This document shows, in pieces, positions 24,901-32,213 of a DNA stretch of 32,244 nt. Positions within the stretch are counted from its first letter, which is position 1, and every line of letters starts with the position of its first letter. A program made the translations under genes and the position numbers. The stretch comes from W2P13-069 sp051876105 (GTDB taxonomy: Bacteria; Actinomycetota; Coriobacteriia; Coriobacteriales; QAMH01), in the NCBI GenBank assembly GCA_051876105.1, contig JBJEHN010000063.1, forward strand, positions 1 to 32,244, written 5' to 3'. The notes below the pieces were generated by a model. The model did no database searches. It saw only the letters and a program-made list of their open reading frames with translations, and was not told the origin of the DNA.

Positions 24901-25581
24901 GAGCAGAAGGTGGTGACGGGGCACTTCGGCTACACGGCTGCGGAGGCGCCCGTGCTGGGCTTCTCGCGCTGGGACGTGCTGGAGGACCGCTCCAACCCCC
25001 AGCAGCCCAAGATCCTCATCATGCCCACCTGGCGCCAGTGGCTGGAAGAGCAGAGCGAGGAGGTGTTCGTAGGCAGCGAGTACTACCAGCGCTACTCCGC
25101 GCTCATCCAGAGCCCCGGCTTCGCGCAGCTGCTGGAGGAGTTCGATGCCACGGCGAGCTTCTTCATCCACCCCAAGCTCTCCGAGCACCTGAGCGCCTTT
25201 GCCACGAGCAACCCGCGCATCGAGCTCATCGAGCAGGGCTCCGTGCCCCTCAACGAGCTGATGATGGAGAGCTCCATGCTCATCACGGATTACTCCAGCG
25301 TGTGCTGGGACATGCTCTACATGGACAAGCCGGTGAGCTACTACCAGTTCGACAAGGAGCGCTACTGCAACGTGGTGGGTTCGTACATCGACTTCGACCG
25401 CGAGCTGCCCGGCGACTCCTGCATGAGCGAGGACGAGCTGCTGCGCTCTGTGCGCGCCACCCTGGAGCGCGGCTGCCGCCTGAGCAGCGAGTACGCCGAG
25501 CGCGCCGCCAACTGGTTCGACTACAAGGACACCAACAACCGCAAGCGCACCTACGAGTTCCTGATCGAAAAGCAGTACTAG
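21901..25581 (+). CDS. Tandem CDP-glycerol glycerophosphotransferase (two catalytic domains)
   Basis: A 1226-residue protein with two Glyphos_transf domains. Domain 1 (about 15-400): AILFESFHGKNVSDSPLHML, IQTWHGTPLKTLGKRM with H132, FAYMPTWRGKSNHDVN, and TDYSSVFFDFALTHKPVILF around residue 301; the usual RPH is VNLHSMV. A beta-rich central segment (about 500-830, e.g. GTCIVENRRDGITIDGQNTAAVKVG) resembles the accessory domain type of the previous gene. Domain 2 (about 850-1226): FFLQHGVTALKRV with H971, ILIMPTWRQWLEEQ, FFIHPKLSEHL with H1090, LITDYSSVCWDMLYMDKPVSYYQFD near 1130. Its QHGVTALKRVDYIF resembles TagF-type polymerases. ATG 21901 has only a weak ribosome site (GGATG), 75 bp after the previous stop. 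Confidence 0.88.
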   Translation: MSINFYKIKKTYFDQSARMKFVYARYWKKPLDERAILFESFHGKNVSDSPLHMLQELMRQGRAGEFTIYYATDGNPQHEKLVKSLGLPVTLVDILSDDYARVLATSTYLVNNSSFPAWFIRRDGQRYIQTWHGTPLKTLGKRMRLGIESMYNVQHNFIQANVITFPNEFTRQVIMRDYNLEPLFCNTVAMLGYPRNDVFMTQDPAPLRERYGLEGRTCFAYMPTWRGKSNHDVNIDACAKELRRILKKVDESLADDQVFFVNLHSMVAGKIKLKGYRHVKPFPKDADNYEFLNAMDALVTDYSSVFFDFALTHKPVILFTYDIDEYLAERGLYLDIKDMPFTQVSTAQELVECLRSGAYRGQRYWEGPFGEYLKYDSAGNAAKALDLLFTGQAQGVPLDDYSHNAQREWRAFYPLRQRHVEDVATICKSVDPEREIAVFDKTAFTEDMSAYLHDNYRDAFPYMFTINSVPRTYAEELLSRVSKRKARELQERNFRRVFGPLNVVGEQRQTAFVPQTGTCIVENRRDGITIDGQNTAAVKVGNVGNKLRVEFADSSYVYERVLYLYSGRVIWSRDITDDERAAGAVLTDLREAVKPTGTKLSGVVRIVFSGHRRGHQAGAPLLIVPIVSGSTTQNNPVFLTKPFFLERDSFTEEEIHASNYLNGMQPGEGCALLTQARAADGALQIKLAKRSDYLRYLVKGTVTKLNVSASAVRITVKVEAPTFAVDCLKLRYRSADEDIVIELPTTVRQSGSSFTVSTVFDPKAYEFKEIYWDFLVGLSNAELGIQMDVPALCPFKQRARMVLGNIQAELPDGKILFSNYARTTGSLHFVFRNISEYDSPACRRREVAAYALFRLTKPYWATKRIWLVHEKFCATAQDNGYWFFKYCMDELPGKEKDHIFYVMDKGAADRAKLAPYEANVLDFMSFKHLLYGLAANIVVASDSTSHLFTWRPKPSAVAHAFKRKPTFFLQHGVTALKRVDYIFGKKGTSPMTFFLTTSTAEQKVVTGHFGYTAAEAPVLGFSRWDVLEDRSNPQQPKILIMPTWRQWLEEQSEEVFVGSEYYQRYSALIQSPGFAQLLEEFDATASFFIHPKLSEHLSAFATSNPRIELIEQGSVPLNELMMESSMLITDYSSVCWDMLYMDKPVSYYQFDKERYCNVVGSYIDFDRELPGDSCMSEDELLRSVRATLERGCRLSSEYAERAANWFDYKDTNNRKRTYEFLIEKQY

Positions 25582-25592
25582 CCCCGCAGGGC

Positions 25593-25645
25593 GCGCCCCC
25601 TCTGCCGTCGTTTCGGTCAAGCGGCTGCGGGCGCCCCCTCTGCCG
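25593..25645. repeat. 15-bp direct repeat, two copies
   Basis: GCGCCCCCTCTGCCG occurs at 25593-25607 and 25631-25645. The second copy runs into the dispersed 44-bp repeat. This lies in the 257-bp gap before gpsA, which holds no gene. Confidence 0.7.
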
Positions 25646-25688
25646 AGATTTCTCCACTCCGGCACTTCGTGCCTCCGGTCGAAATGAC
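25645..25688 (+). repeat. 44-bp dispersed repeat, copy 1
   Basis: It begins GAGATTTCTCCACTCCGGCA and ends CCTCCGGTCGAAATGAC, and matches 32201-32244 with one mismatch. It can fold: GGCAC-TTC-GTGCC inner stem and ATTTC / GAAAT outer stem. Similar intergenic units are common in gut anaerobes (from memory; function unknown). Confidence 0.85.
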
Positions 25689-25838
25689 GGTCCGGGGCGG
25701 CGCTTCGTGCCCTACTGGTCGCTCCGGGGGCAGCATTGCGCAGGATAGTGGTGTTTGTGTTGAGCTGGGGGCTTGGGCGCGTGCGCTGCGCTAGTATGGG
25801 CAGCTGAACACACTCGCATGCGAAGGGGAGAGACTGCA

Positions 25839-26864
25839 ATGACTACGAACGAGAACGCCCAGCCTGCGCGCACGGTTGCCGTCATCGGCTCGGGCTCGTG
25901 GGGCACCGCCATCGCCCGCCTGCTGGGTATGAAGGGCGTGCAGGTGAACCTGTGGTCGCACAGCGCAGACACCCCGCCCGTCATCAACAGCACGCACCGC
26001 AACCCGCGCTACCTCAAGGACGTCGAGCTGCCCAACGTCTGGGCCACCAACAGCTACGAGGACGCCTGCCGCGGCGCGGAGAGCGTGGTCATCGTCACGC
26101 CCTCGAGCACGATGCGCGAGAACACCCGCGCCCTGGCCCCCTTCATCGGGGGGCGCACGCCGGTGGTGGTGCTCTCCAAGGGCATCGAGGCCGGCACCGG
26201 CTACACCATGGCAGACATCCTGGTCGAGGAGCTGGGCGGCGCCGAGCGCGTGGCCGTGCTCTCCGGCCCCAACCACGCGGAGGAGATTTCCCGCGAGATG
26301 CCCGCCGCCACCTGCATCGCCTGCGTGCACGAGAAGTGCGCCCTCTACTTCCAGGAGCTCTTTGCCACAGACTACCTGCGCGTCTACACCACCACTGATG
26401 TGATCGGCGTGGAGGTCTGCGCGGCGGCCAAGAACATCGTGGCCATCGCCAACGGCATGGTGGGCGCCATGGGCTTGGGCGACAACGCCTCTGCCAGCCT
26501 CATCACCCGCGGCTGCATGGAGATGTCGCGCCTGGCCACGGCCATGGGCGGCAACTCGCAGACCTGCATGGGCCTGGCCGGCATGGGCGACCTCATCGCC
26601 ACCTGCACCTCGCAGCACTCGCGCAACCGCACCCTGGGCGAGATGCTGGCGCGGGGCAAGACGCTCAAGGACTTCGAGGAGCGCATGCACCAGGTTGCGG
26701 AAGGCGCCATCGCCTGCCGCACCGTGACCGACGCCGCCCGTGCCCGTGGCGTGGAGATGCCCATCGCCGAGGTCATGCGTCGTGTCCTGTGGGAGGACCT
26801 GCCCGCCCAAGACGCCCTGCGCATTCTGCTCTCTCGCCCCAACAAGCCCGAGTTCCACGACTAG
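25839..26864 (+). CDS. gpsA: NAD(P)-dependent glycerol-3-phosphate dehydrogenase
   Basis: A 341-residue cytoplasmic enzyme reducing dihydroxyacetone phosphate to sn-glycerol-3-phosphate, used for phospholipids and, here, for CDP-glycerol made by TagD. The Rossmann motif VIGSGSWGTAIA has GSGSWG at 17-22. LSKGIEAGTG, LSGPNHAEEISREMPAATCIA and the catalytic lysine segment AAKNIVAIANGM (K198) are standard, as is GLAGMGDLIATCTSQHSRNRTLG. GPNHAEE in place of GPSFAxE is a mild variation seen in actinobacteria. The ATG at 25839 has AAGGGGAG about eight bases upstream; the in-frame extension to 25773 is not needed. It is convergent with licD, 33 bp between stops. Confidence 0.95.
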   Translation: MTTNENAQPARTVAVIGSGSWGTAIARLLGMKGVQVNLWSHSADTPPVINSTHRNPRYLKDVELPNVWATNSYEDACRGAESVVIVTPSSTMRENTRALAPFIGGRTPVVVLSKGIEAGTGYTMADILVEELGGAERVAVLSGPNHAEEISREMPAATCIACVHEKCALYFQELFATDYLRVYTTTDVIGVEVCAAAKNIVAIANGMVGAMGLGDNASASLITRGCMEMSRLATAMGGNSQTCMGLAGMGDLIATCTSQHSRNRTLGEMLARGKTLKDFEERMHQVAEGAIACRTVTDAARARGVEMPIAEVMRRVLWEDLPAQDALRILLSRPNKPEFHD

Positions 26865-26881
26865 GGGCGCCGTCAGACCGA

Positions 26882-26898
26882 AGCGGAGCGCCTCCGCT
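26882..26898. terminator. Hairpin in the gpsA/licD convergent gap
   Basis: A perfect 7-bp stem (AGCGGAG / CTCCGCT) with a 3-nt loop is flanked by GTCA (26872-26875) and TGAC (26904-26907). It touches the TGA stop of the minus-strand gene. There is no T-run; it may act as a bidirectional barrier. Confidence 0.4.
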
Positions 26899-29674
26899 CA
26901 GGATGACGGGAGGTGGCGCTTGAGGAGGGCGTAGAGCTCCTCGTCGAAGCACAGGTCGACGCTGCTGTCTGCGTTGCGGGCGATGCGCAGGTACGGCTGC
27001 AGCTCCTGCCGGAGCTGCTCGGTGTTGCCGCTGCGCTCCAGCTCGAGCAGCTCGGCTTTGCGCGGGAGCAGCTCGAGCGCCAGCTCCTTGAGCTTGACGG
27101 CCAGCTTGAGCTGCCTGAACGCCGCGCGGCTCTCGCGGTGCGCCGCCACCGCGCTCTCGAAGGCGGGCCTCACGGCGCTGCTGCGCTCCCAGTAGCCTGC
27201 GGGCACGGCGCTTGCCGCCTCGGCATCGGCCATGCTGATGACGGTGGAGACCACCGTGTTGCGGTCGAGCACCAGGCGCGCGGGCGGGCGCTTGCCCTTC
27301 CTCACCTTCTGCGTGCGCACCTTGAACTCAAAGCTGCTCACGCCGTCTGCGCAGGAGAGGGGCTCTTCGGCCAGGCCGTCGTAGCGCGTGGCCTGGCGCG
27401 TGAGCACGCCCTTGAGCGTGCCCAGAAGGCCACTGCTCTTGCGCTCGGAGCGCTCCAGCAGCACGCTCACGTACAGGCCGTTCAGGCTGCTGGGCTGCAG
27501 CGCACCCATCTCCAGCAGCAGCGAGTCCTCGCCGCACACGCAGAAGGCCGCCCCGCTTTCCTGCGGCGCGCTCTCAACGCGCCGTGCGGGCAGCGCCTCC
27601 GCCTCCAGCGCAGCGCGCAGCTTCTGAGCGCCCGCGGCGCCGAGCACCAGCGCGTAGTCGCCCACTGCAGCGGGCAGCACGCCCCAGCCCATGAGCGCGG
27701 CCTGGGCGGCAGGGGCCAGGTAGTAGCATATGCCCAGCTCGTCGCACAGCCCCGCCACCTGCTTGAGCAGCTGGTAGAGGTAGCGCTGCGGGCTGAGCGC
27801 GCTGTCTGGCGCGGGCACGCCGGGGCGCTGCGGCAGGGCCTCCGGCTCCGGGCCCTCCCACGCCGGGATGCCGTAGTCCACGCCCCACGCGGCCTCGCGC
27901 ATCCAGCGCGGCCAGTAGCCGGTCCTCTTGCGGATGTCGAGCAGCGCAAAGCCGTTGCGCATGGCCTCCGCCGCCATGAGGTAGCGGCGCTCCGCCTGCG
28001 CGCGGTTGCCCTGCTCCCACAGCAGGTCTGCCTCCAGCTTGGTGAAGAAGCCGTCCCACGGGTAGCGCTCGCGCGCGGCCGTGAGTGCGCGCTCCAGCTG
28101 CTGGCGGCCGTCCGCTCCCTTGCGCTGCAGGAACACGCAGGTCAGCTTGAGGAAGGCGCTCACATGCGGGTGGCGCTTGGCTGCGAGGCTTGCCGTGAGC
28201 AGGCCCTCGTCCAACTTGCCGCGCTCCAGGCACTCCACAGAGCCGCGGAACATCTTGAGCGCCTGCTTGACCTCCGTCATCGCCGCCGAGAGCGGGCGGC
28301 CCTGCTGCTCGCGGATGCTGATGAGGCGCTGCGCCATGTGCATGCGCTCTGTCTCCATGAGGGCCCAGAGCGCCGCCTCGAAGGCCTCGTCAGGCACCGG
28401 CGCCAGCACCGGGTTGCGGAAGCGGTAGATGTTGGTGTAGTTGCGCCGCCCGATGAGCTCCTTGCTCGTCTGAGCGGCCAGGTAGTCGGCCAGCAGCCCG
28501 CTCAAGGCGCGCCCGTCCTTGGCGGCGTGGGCGGCCTGGAACTGCGGGCCCACCTGCTGCAGGTGGCGCTGCAGCTCCAGCGCCGCGCAGACCGCGCGCG
28601 TGCGGGCCACGTCGTCCTTGAGGCGGTTGACGTCTTCGGCANNNNNNNNNNNNNNNNNNNNNNNNNNNNNNNNNNNNNNNNNNNNNNNNNNNNNNNNNNN
28701 NNNNNNNNNNNNNNNNNNNNNNNNNNNNNNNNNNNNNNNNNGCAGACCGCGCGCGTGCGGGCCACGTCGTCCTTGAGGCGGTTGACGTCTTCGGCAAGCT
28801 CCAGCTGGCGGCCCTTGCCCTCCCACACGCGCTGGCGCAGCTCGCTGCGCTCGAAGGCGGGGCGGTAGCGCTCCAGCGCCTCGCTTGCGGGGCAAGCCAG
28901 CGAGGCCGCGGCGTCGTGCTTGGTGGCGCTGATGCGGCCGGGCAGCTCGCTCCACTCCTCGCCGAAGTACTGGGTGAGGTAGCTGTTGAAGCCCGCCGGC
29001 GCCATGAAGCTGCGCCCCTCAAAGCGCAGCTCGACCGTGGTGTCGAACCACGCGCGCGGGTAGCTTTCCACGCCGCCTTGCCAGCGGTAGAGGTAGCGGC
29101 TGCCGTCTGCGCTGAACAGGCCCTGTATCTCCTGCTCGAGCTGCTGGCACACGGCCAGCTTGCCGCGCTCCTGCTTGACGGCGGCGTAGTGCTCGTAGGC
29201 CTCGTAGGGCACGCTGTAGCGGTTGGCGGCGGTGCTGGCGTAGTTGCACATCTCGTGCAGCATGCAGAGCTTTTCCTCGTAGGCGCGCTGGGCCTGCGGG
29301 CCGTCTGCCACGGGGTCGAGGATGAAGATGTCGACGACCTCGCCCGCCGGGCAGCTGTGCAGCTGCTGGGCTGGGTGGATGAGCGTGGTGTCTGTGGAGG
29401 TGTAGCGCGGGATCATCACGGCGCAGTCCTCCTGCAGCTCCGGCGCGGTGAGCACGCGGTTGGGAGGCAGCTGCGTGGCGCAGGCCTCCTTGAAGCGCTG
29501 GAAGTTGGCGTGCGTCATCGCGATGTCCGCGTCGTCGTCCCACGGCAAGAAGCCCTCGCTTCTCAGCGCGCCGATGAGCGAGCCGCCCACCAGCAGGTAC
29601 TCGATGTTGTTGCGCCTGCAGATCGCGTCGATCTCGTCGAGCAAGACCAGCAGGTACTGCTGCCTAGCGTTCAA
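26898..29674 (-). CDS. LicD-family protein with second degenerate nucleotidyltransferase-like domain (interrupted by assembly gap)
   Basis: LicD proteins transfer phosphocholine or similar phospho-groups to surface glycopolymers. The N-terminus has the LicD core: LLDEIDAICRRNNIEYLLVGGSLIGALR with G30-G31-S32, then WDDDADIAM (residues 45-53). A middle region (LTASLAAKRHPHVSAFLKL..., QLERALTAARERYPWDGF) looks helical and TPR-like. Near residue 575-635 a second copy of the core fold, LLKQVAGLCDELGICYYLAPAAQAALMGWGVLP, lacks the GGS and DDD residues. A 100-N gap splits the frame, but both sides carry the same 55 bp coding AEDVNRLKDDVARTRAV; removing one copy and the Ns (155 bp) gives a continuous 873-residue protein. 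Start is TTG 29674 with GGGAGG seven bases upstream; the nearby ATG is out of frame. It ends 33 bp from gpsA. Confidence 0.82.
28587..28641. repeat. 55-bp contig-end overlap, left copy
   Basis: This stretch, starting GCAGACCGCGCG and ending GACGTCTTCGGCA, is identical to 28742-28796 on the other side of the N-run. Exact identity over 55 bp ending at the gap on both sides is what a k-mer overlap of two contigs looks like. Confidence 0.9.
28642..28741. other. Assembly gap of exactly 100 N
   Basis: A scaffold placeholder of unknown true length. The identical flanks suggest the true length is negative: the contigs overlap by 55 bp. Confidence 0.97.
28742..28796. repeat. 55-bp contig-end overlap, right copy
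   Basis: Identical to 28587-28641. On the minus strand both code the same residues (AEDVNRLKDDVARTRAV), but in different frames relative to the gap. Confidence 0.9.
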
Positions 29675-29721
29675 AGCACATCCTCCCAACAACGACCGCC
29701 CCTCGCGACCGCCCGCCAGCA

Positions 29722-29750
29722 ATTCTATGCCCAATCATATGCTGTTGAAA
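29722..29750 (-). promoter_or_regulatory. Weak candidate promoter for the LicD gene
   Basis: On the minus strand TAGAAT (29722-29727) with TTTCAA (29745-29750) at 17 bp spacing would start transcription about 40 bases before TTG 29674. Confidence 0.3.
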
Positions 29751-29803
29751 GGTTGCGCTCAGCTGACAGGGGCGGTGTTAATGGGCGCATAACGGATGGG
29801 TGC

Positions 29804-29836
29804 CAAGCTGCAGCTTGTATAGGCTTGGCTTATACT
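29804..29836 (+). promoter_or_regulatory. Candidate promoter with a 14-bp perfect palindrome over the -35 position
   Basis: TATACT (29831-29836) is a good -10 box for the secreted protein gene. At the expected -35 position lies the palindrome CAAGCTGCAGCTTG (29804-29817) in place of a TTGACA-like box, which suggests an operator or activator site. Transcription would start near 29843. Confidence 0.45.
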
Positions 29837-29866
29837 CGTGGAATGGAAAACCCGTCGCGAGGAGAT

Positions 29867-32053
29867 ATGGTGAACAACGCCAGCCGCACGCTCTCTGCAC
29901 CGTCGCTTGCCGTACGCATCGTCGCTGCCTTCGCCCTGCTCATGCTGCCCTTAGGGCCCTTCAGCTGGGGCCAGGCGCATGCCGCAACGAGCGTCCAGCG
30001 CACCGCTTCTGAGCTCATACGGCTCGAGGTCAACCACCCCACCTACGTCGCGTTGGGCCAGACGCTCGACATCTCGGTCTCTGTCACGCTGCCTGAGGAA
30101 AGCACCCCCGGCGCATCTGAGCCGCAGCAGCCTGCAGAGCCCAGCGCGCCTTCTGTGCCCACCTCCTACACGGCCACCCTCACCTACAAGGACTACCTCG
30201 ATCCAGAGGTCAACCACCCCCTGGGCGACCCGCTCTACCTCACGCTGGGCAGCTCTGCCTCGTTCAGCACCCCGGTTACGGAAAGCTGGGCCCAGCAGGG
30301 CCGCACGGAGCTCACTGTGAGCGTTGTCTCCAGCGACAAGACCGTGGCAGACACCAAGAGCTTCTACCTCTATGTGCAGCCGGCAGACCGCGTGGTCAAC
30401 CTCGAGCTCTGCGTCCCCGCGGATGACGCAGACCAGCCCGCTCCGCTGGAGCAGAGCCAGCTCAAGGTCGCCTACGGCCGCGCGTACTCCTACGACCCCG
30501 AGCACCCCTCCACCCCGCGCAGCCTGCCCGCGCCCACCCGCCCCAACTACAGCTTCGAGGGTTGGTACACCGGCTACAACGCAGAGACCGGCTCGTACTC
30601 CGGCCCCGTCACGGACAGCTCCATCTTCATGGGCACCACCGCCTCCAACTCGCTCTACGCCAAGTGGAAGGGCGAGACCAAGACGGTGCAGCTCTTTGGC
30701 ATGAGCCGCGACAACAAGAACCAGGGCACGCTGAGCGCCTCGAGCATCAGCGTGACCTACGGCGAGACCTTCGCCCCGCTGGCCAGCGTCACCGGCACCG
30801 GCACCACGGGCGACAACGTCGAGCTCTGGGGCTTCACCACGCTCGACGGCACGCCGGTCGAGTCCACCACGCGCGTCGACTCCACCCTGCACGACTGGCG
30901 CAGCGGCGCGCTGCCGCTCTTTGCCGTGTGGGGCCCCAAGCGCATCAGCCTGGAGTCTGCGCAGGTCAGCGGCCTGGAGGAAGCCTACCCCTACACCGGC
31001 CAGCCCATCGTGCCCGAGGTAGTGGTCACCATGCCGGAGCACAAGGACGCAAGCGGCGCCACCGTGGCGGCAAAGACCCTGGTCAAGGACGTTGACTACC
31101 GCCTGGTCTGCTCCAGCAACGTGGACATCACGGCTGCCGGCGCCAGCGCCACGCTGGTGGTGGAGGGCATCAACCTCTACGTGGGCAGCGTCTCCAAGAC
31201 CTTCCGCATCGTGACGGGCGTGCCCTACCTGGAGCTCGAGGGCGTCAAGATCGCCTCCACCAACCCGCCCATCAGCCTCAACACCTACTTCACCGGCAGC
31301 GGCGCGGCCACCGTCACCACCCGCCTGGTGACGGACGCGGATGACGTCAGCTACAAGATCGCCGCCGCCAACGAAGAAGACGCGGAGCTGGTCGCCAACA
31401 ACGTGAGCTACGATCCCTCCACGGGCAAGCTTTCCGCCAAGGTGCCCGTGAGCATCAAGATCAGCGCCAGCTGCGGCGCCGGCACCAACTACACCGCCAC
31501 GCCTGAAGAGGGCGTGAGCTACATCCTCAACGTCAAGGGCTGCAACCTGGCAGACTGCAAGGTCAAGCTCTCCGCCACCAAGCTGGCCTACAACGGCAAG
31601 GCGCAGAAGCCCGGCGTCACCGTGAGCACGGCGGCCGGCACGGTGCTGCAGGAGGGCACGGACTACACGCTCAAGTACTCCAGCGGCTGCAAGAAGGTGG
31701 GCACCTACAAGGTCACCATCACCGGCAAGGGCGGCTGCGTGGGCACCGTGAGCAAGAGCTTCAAGATCATCCCCCGCACGCCGGCCAGCCTCAAGGCCAA
31801 GGCGGGCGCGGCCTACGGCAAGAACTACCGCGTCTACAAGGTGAGCTGGGGCAAGGTGGCCGGCGCGACGGGCTACCAGCTCAGGCGCACCGTGACCAAG
31901 ACCGCCACCTCCACCGTGGCCGCCAACGTGACCTCGCTGAGCATCGCCTGGCAGAAGGGCAAGACCGTCACCGTCAAGGTCCGCGCCTACAAGAAGGTCG
32001 GCACCACCAAGTACTACAGCGCCTGGCGCACCATCACCGTCAAAGTGAAGTAG
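29867..32053 (+). CDS. Secreted InlB-repeat / bacterial Ig / FN3-like protein
   Basis: A 728-residue exported protein. The signal peptide runs to about A39 (QAHA before ATS). Residues about 178-268 form an InlB repeat (RPNYSFEGWYTGYN, NSLYAKWKGE); 272-356 is a degenerate second one ending LFAVWG. At 358-448 and about 555-640 lie two Ig-like units of the YTGQPIVPEV / YNGKAQKPGV ... GTVSKSFKI type common in Coriobacteriia. The C-terminus is FN3-like (VSWGKVAGATGYQLRR ... YYSAWRTITVKVK). No LPXTG, SLH or C-terminal helix is seen, so it is released or held non-covalently. Start is uncertain: ATG 29867 lies only 2 bases after GAGGAG and the adjacent GTG 29870 five; ATG 29843 coincides with the predicted transcription start. 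It probably binds a surface or host ligand (inference). Confidence 0.88.
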   Translation: MVNNASRTLSAPSLAVRIVAAFALLMLPLGPFSWGQAHAATSVQRTASELIRLEVNHPTYVALGQTLDISVSVTLPEESTPGASEPQQPAEPSAPSVPTSYTATLTYKDYLDPEVNHPLGDPLYLTLGSSASFSTPVTESWAQQGRTELTVSVVSSDKTVADTKSFYLYVQPADRVVNLELCVPADDADQPAPLEQSQLKVAYGRAYSYDPEHPSTPRSLPAPTRPNYSFEGWYTGYNAETGSYSGPVTDSSIFMGTTASNSLYAKWKGETKTVQLFGMSRDNKNQGTLSASSISVTYGETFAPLASVTGTGTTGDNVELWGFTTLDGTPVESTTRVDSTLHDWRSGALPLFAVWGPKRISLESAQVSGLEEAYPYTGQPIVPEVVVTMPEHKDASGATVAAKTLVKDVDYRLVCSSNVDITAAGASATLVVEGINLYVGSVSKTFRIVTGVPYLELEGVKIASTNPPISLNTYFTGSGAATVTTRLVTDADDVSYKIAAANEEDAELVANNVSYDPSTGKLSAKVPVSIKISASCGAGTNYTATPEEGVSYILNVKGCNLADCKVKLSATKLAYNGKAQKPGVTVSTAAGTVLQEGTDYTLKYSSGCKKVGTYKVTITGKGGCVGTVSKSFKIIPRTPASLKAKAGAAYGKNYRVYKVSWGKVAGATGYQLRRTVTKTATSTVAANVTSLSIAWQKGKTVTVKVRAYKKVGTTKYYSAWRTITVKVK

Positions 32054-32062
32054 TCCGCTGAC

Positions 32063-32103
32063 GAGCGCTCTTGAAGCTGCGTTAATCCACAAGGGCGTTC
32101 TTT
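32063..32103 (+). terminator. Probable intrinsic terminator after the secreted protein gene
   Basis: GAGCGCTCTTG (32063-32073) pairs with CAAGGGCGTTC (32090-32100), 11 bp with two G-T wobbles, then TTT. It begins ten bases after the stop. Confidence 0.5.
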
Positions 32104-32137
32104 GCACGTCATCAACCAAGCGAACGTTAGTGAACGC

Positions 32138-32213
32138 GTGGAGAAATCTCGGGTGGAGCCAGGGCACCGTGACTCGAGGCACGGTCTTGCTGCTCAACCT
32201 GAGATTTCTCCAC
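32138..32213. repeat. 13-bp inverted repeat enclosing a second hairpin
   Basis: GTGGAGAAATCTC (32138-32150) and GAGATTTCTCCAC (32201-32213) are perfectly complementary. Inside, ACCGTG (32166-32171) pairs with CACGGT (32180-32185). The right arm is the start of the dispersed 44-bp repeat. Confidence 0.75.

Noticed and set aside
25593..25690. CRISPR-like array
   Set aside because: The short repeats here occur only twice with unequal units; there are no regular spacers and no cas genes.
21160..25839. A 1559-codon open frame antisense to the transferase and gpsA genes
   Set aside because: It is a GC-rich mirror of real genes: low-complexity Ala/Val/His/Arg composition, no domain, no ribosome site. 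The plus-strand frames have clear family motifs.
28587..28796. A true 55-bp tandem duplication around the gap
   Set aside because: Possible, but exact identity ending precisely at both edges of a 100-N placeholder is better explained by unmerged contig overlap.
28502..29734. Reading the LicD region as two separate or frameshifted genes
   Set aside because: Both halves code the same residues in the 55-bp flanks, and merging them restores one frame; the break comes from the N gap.
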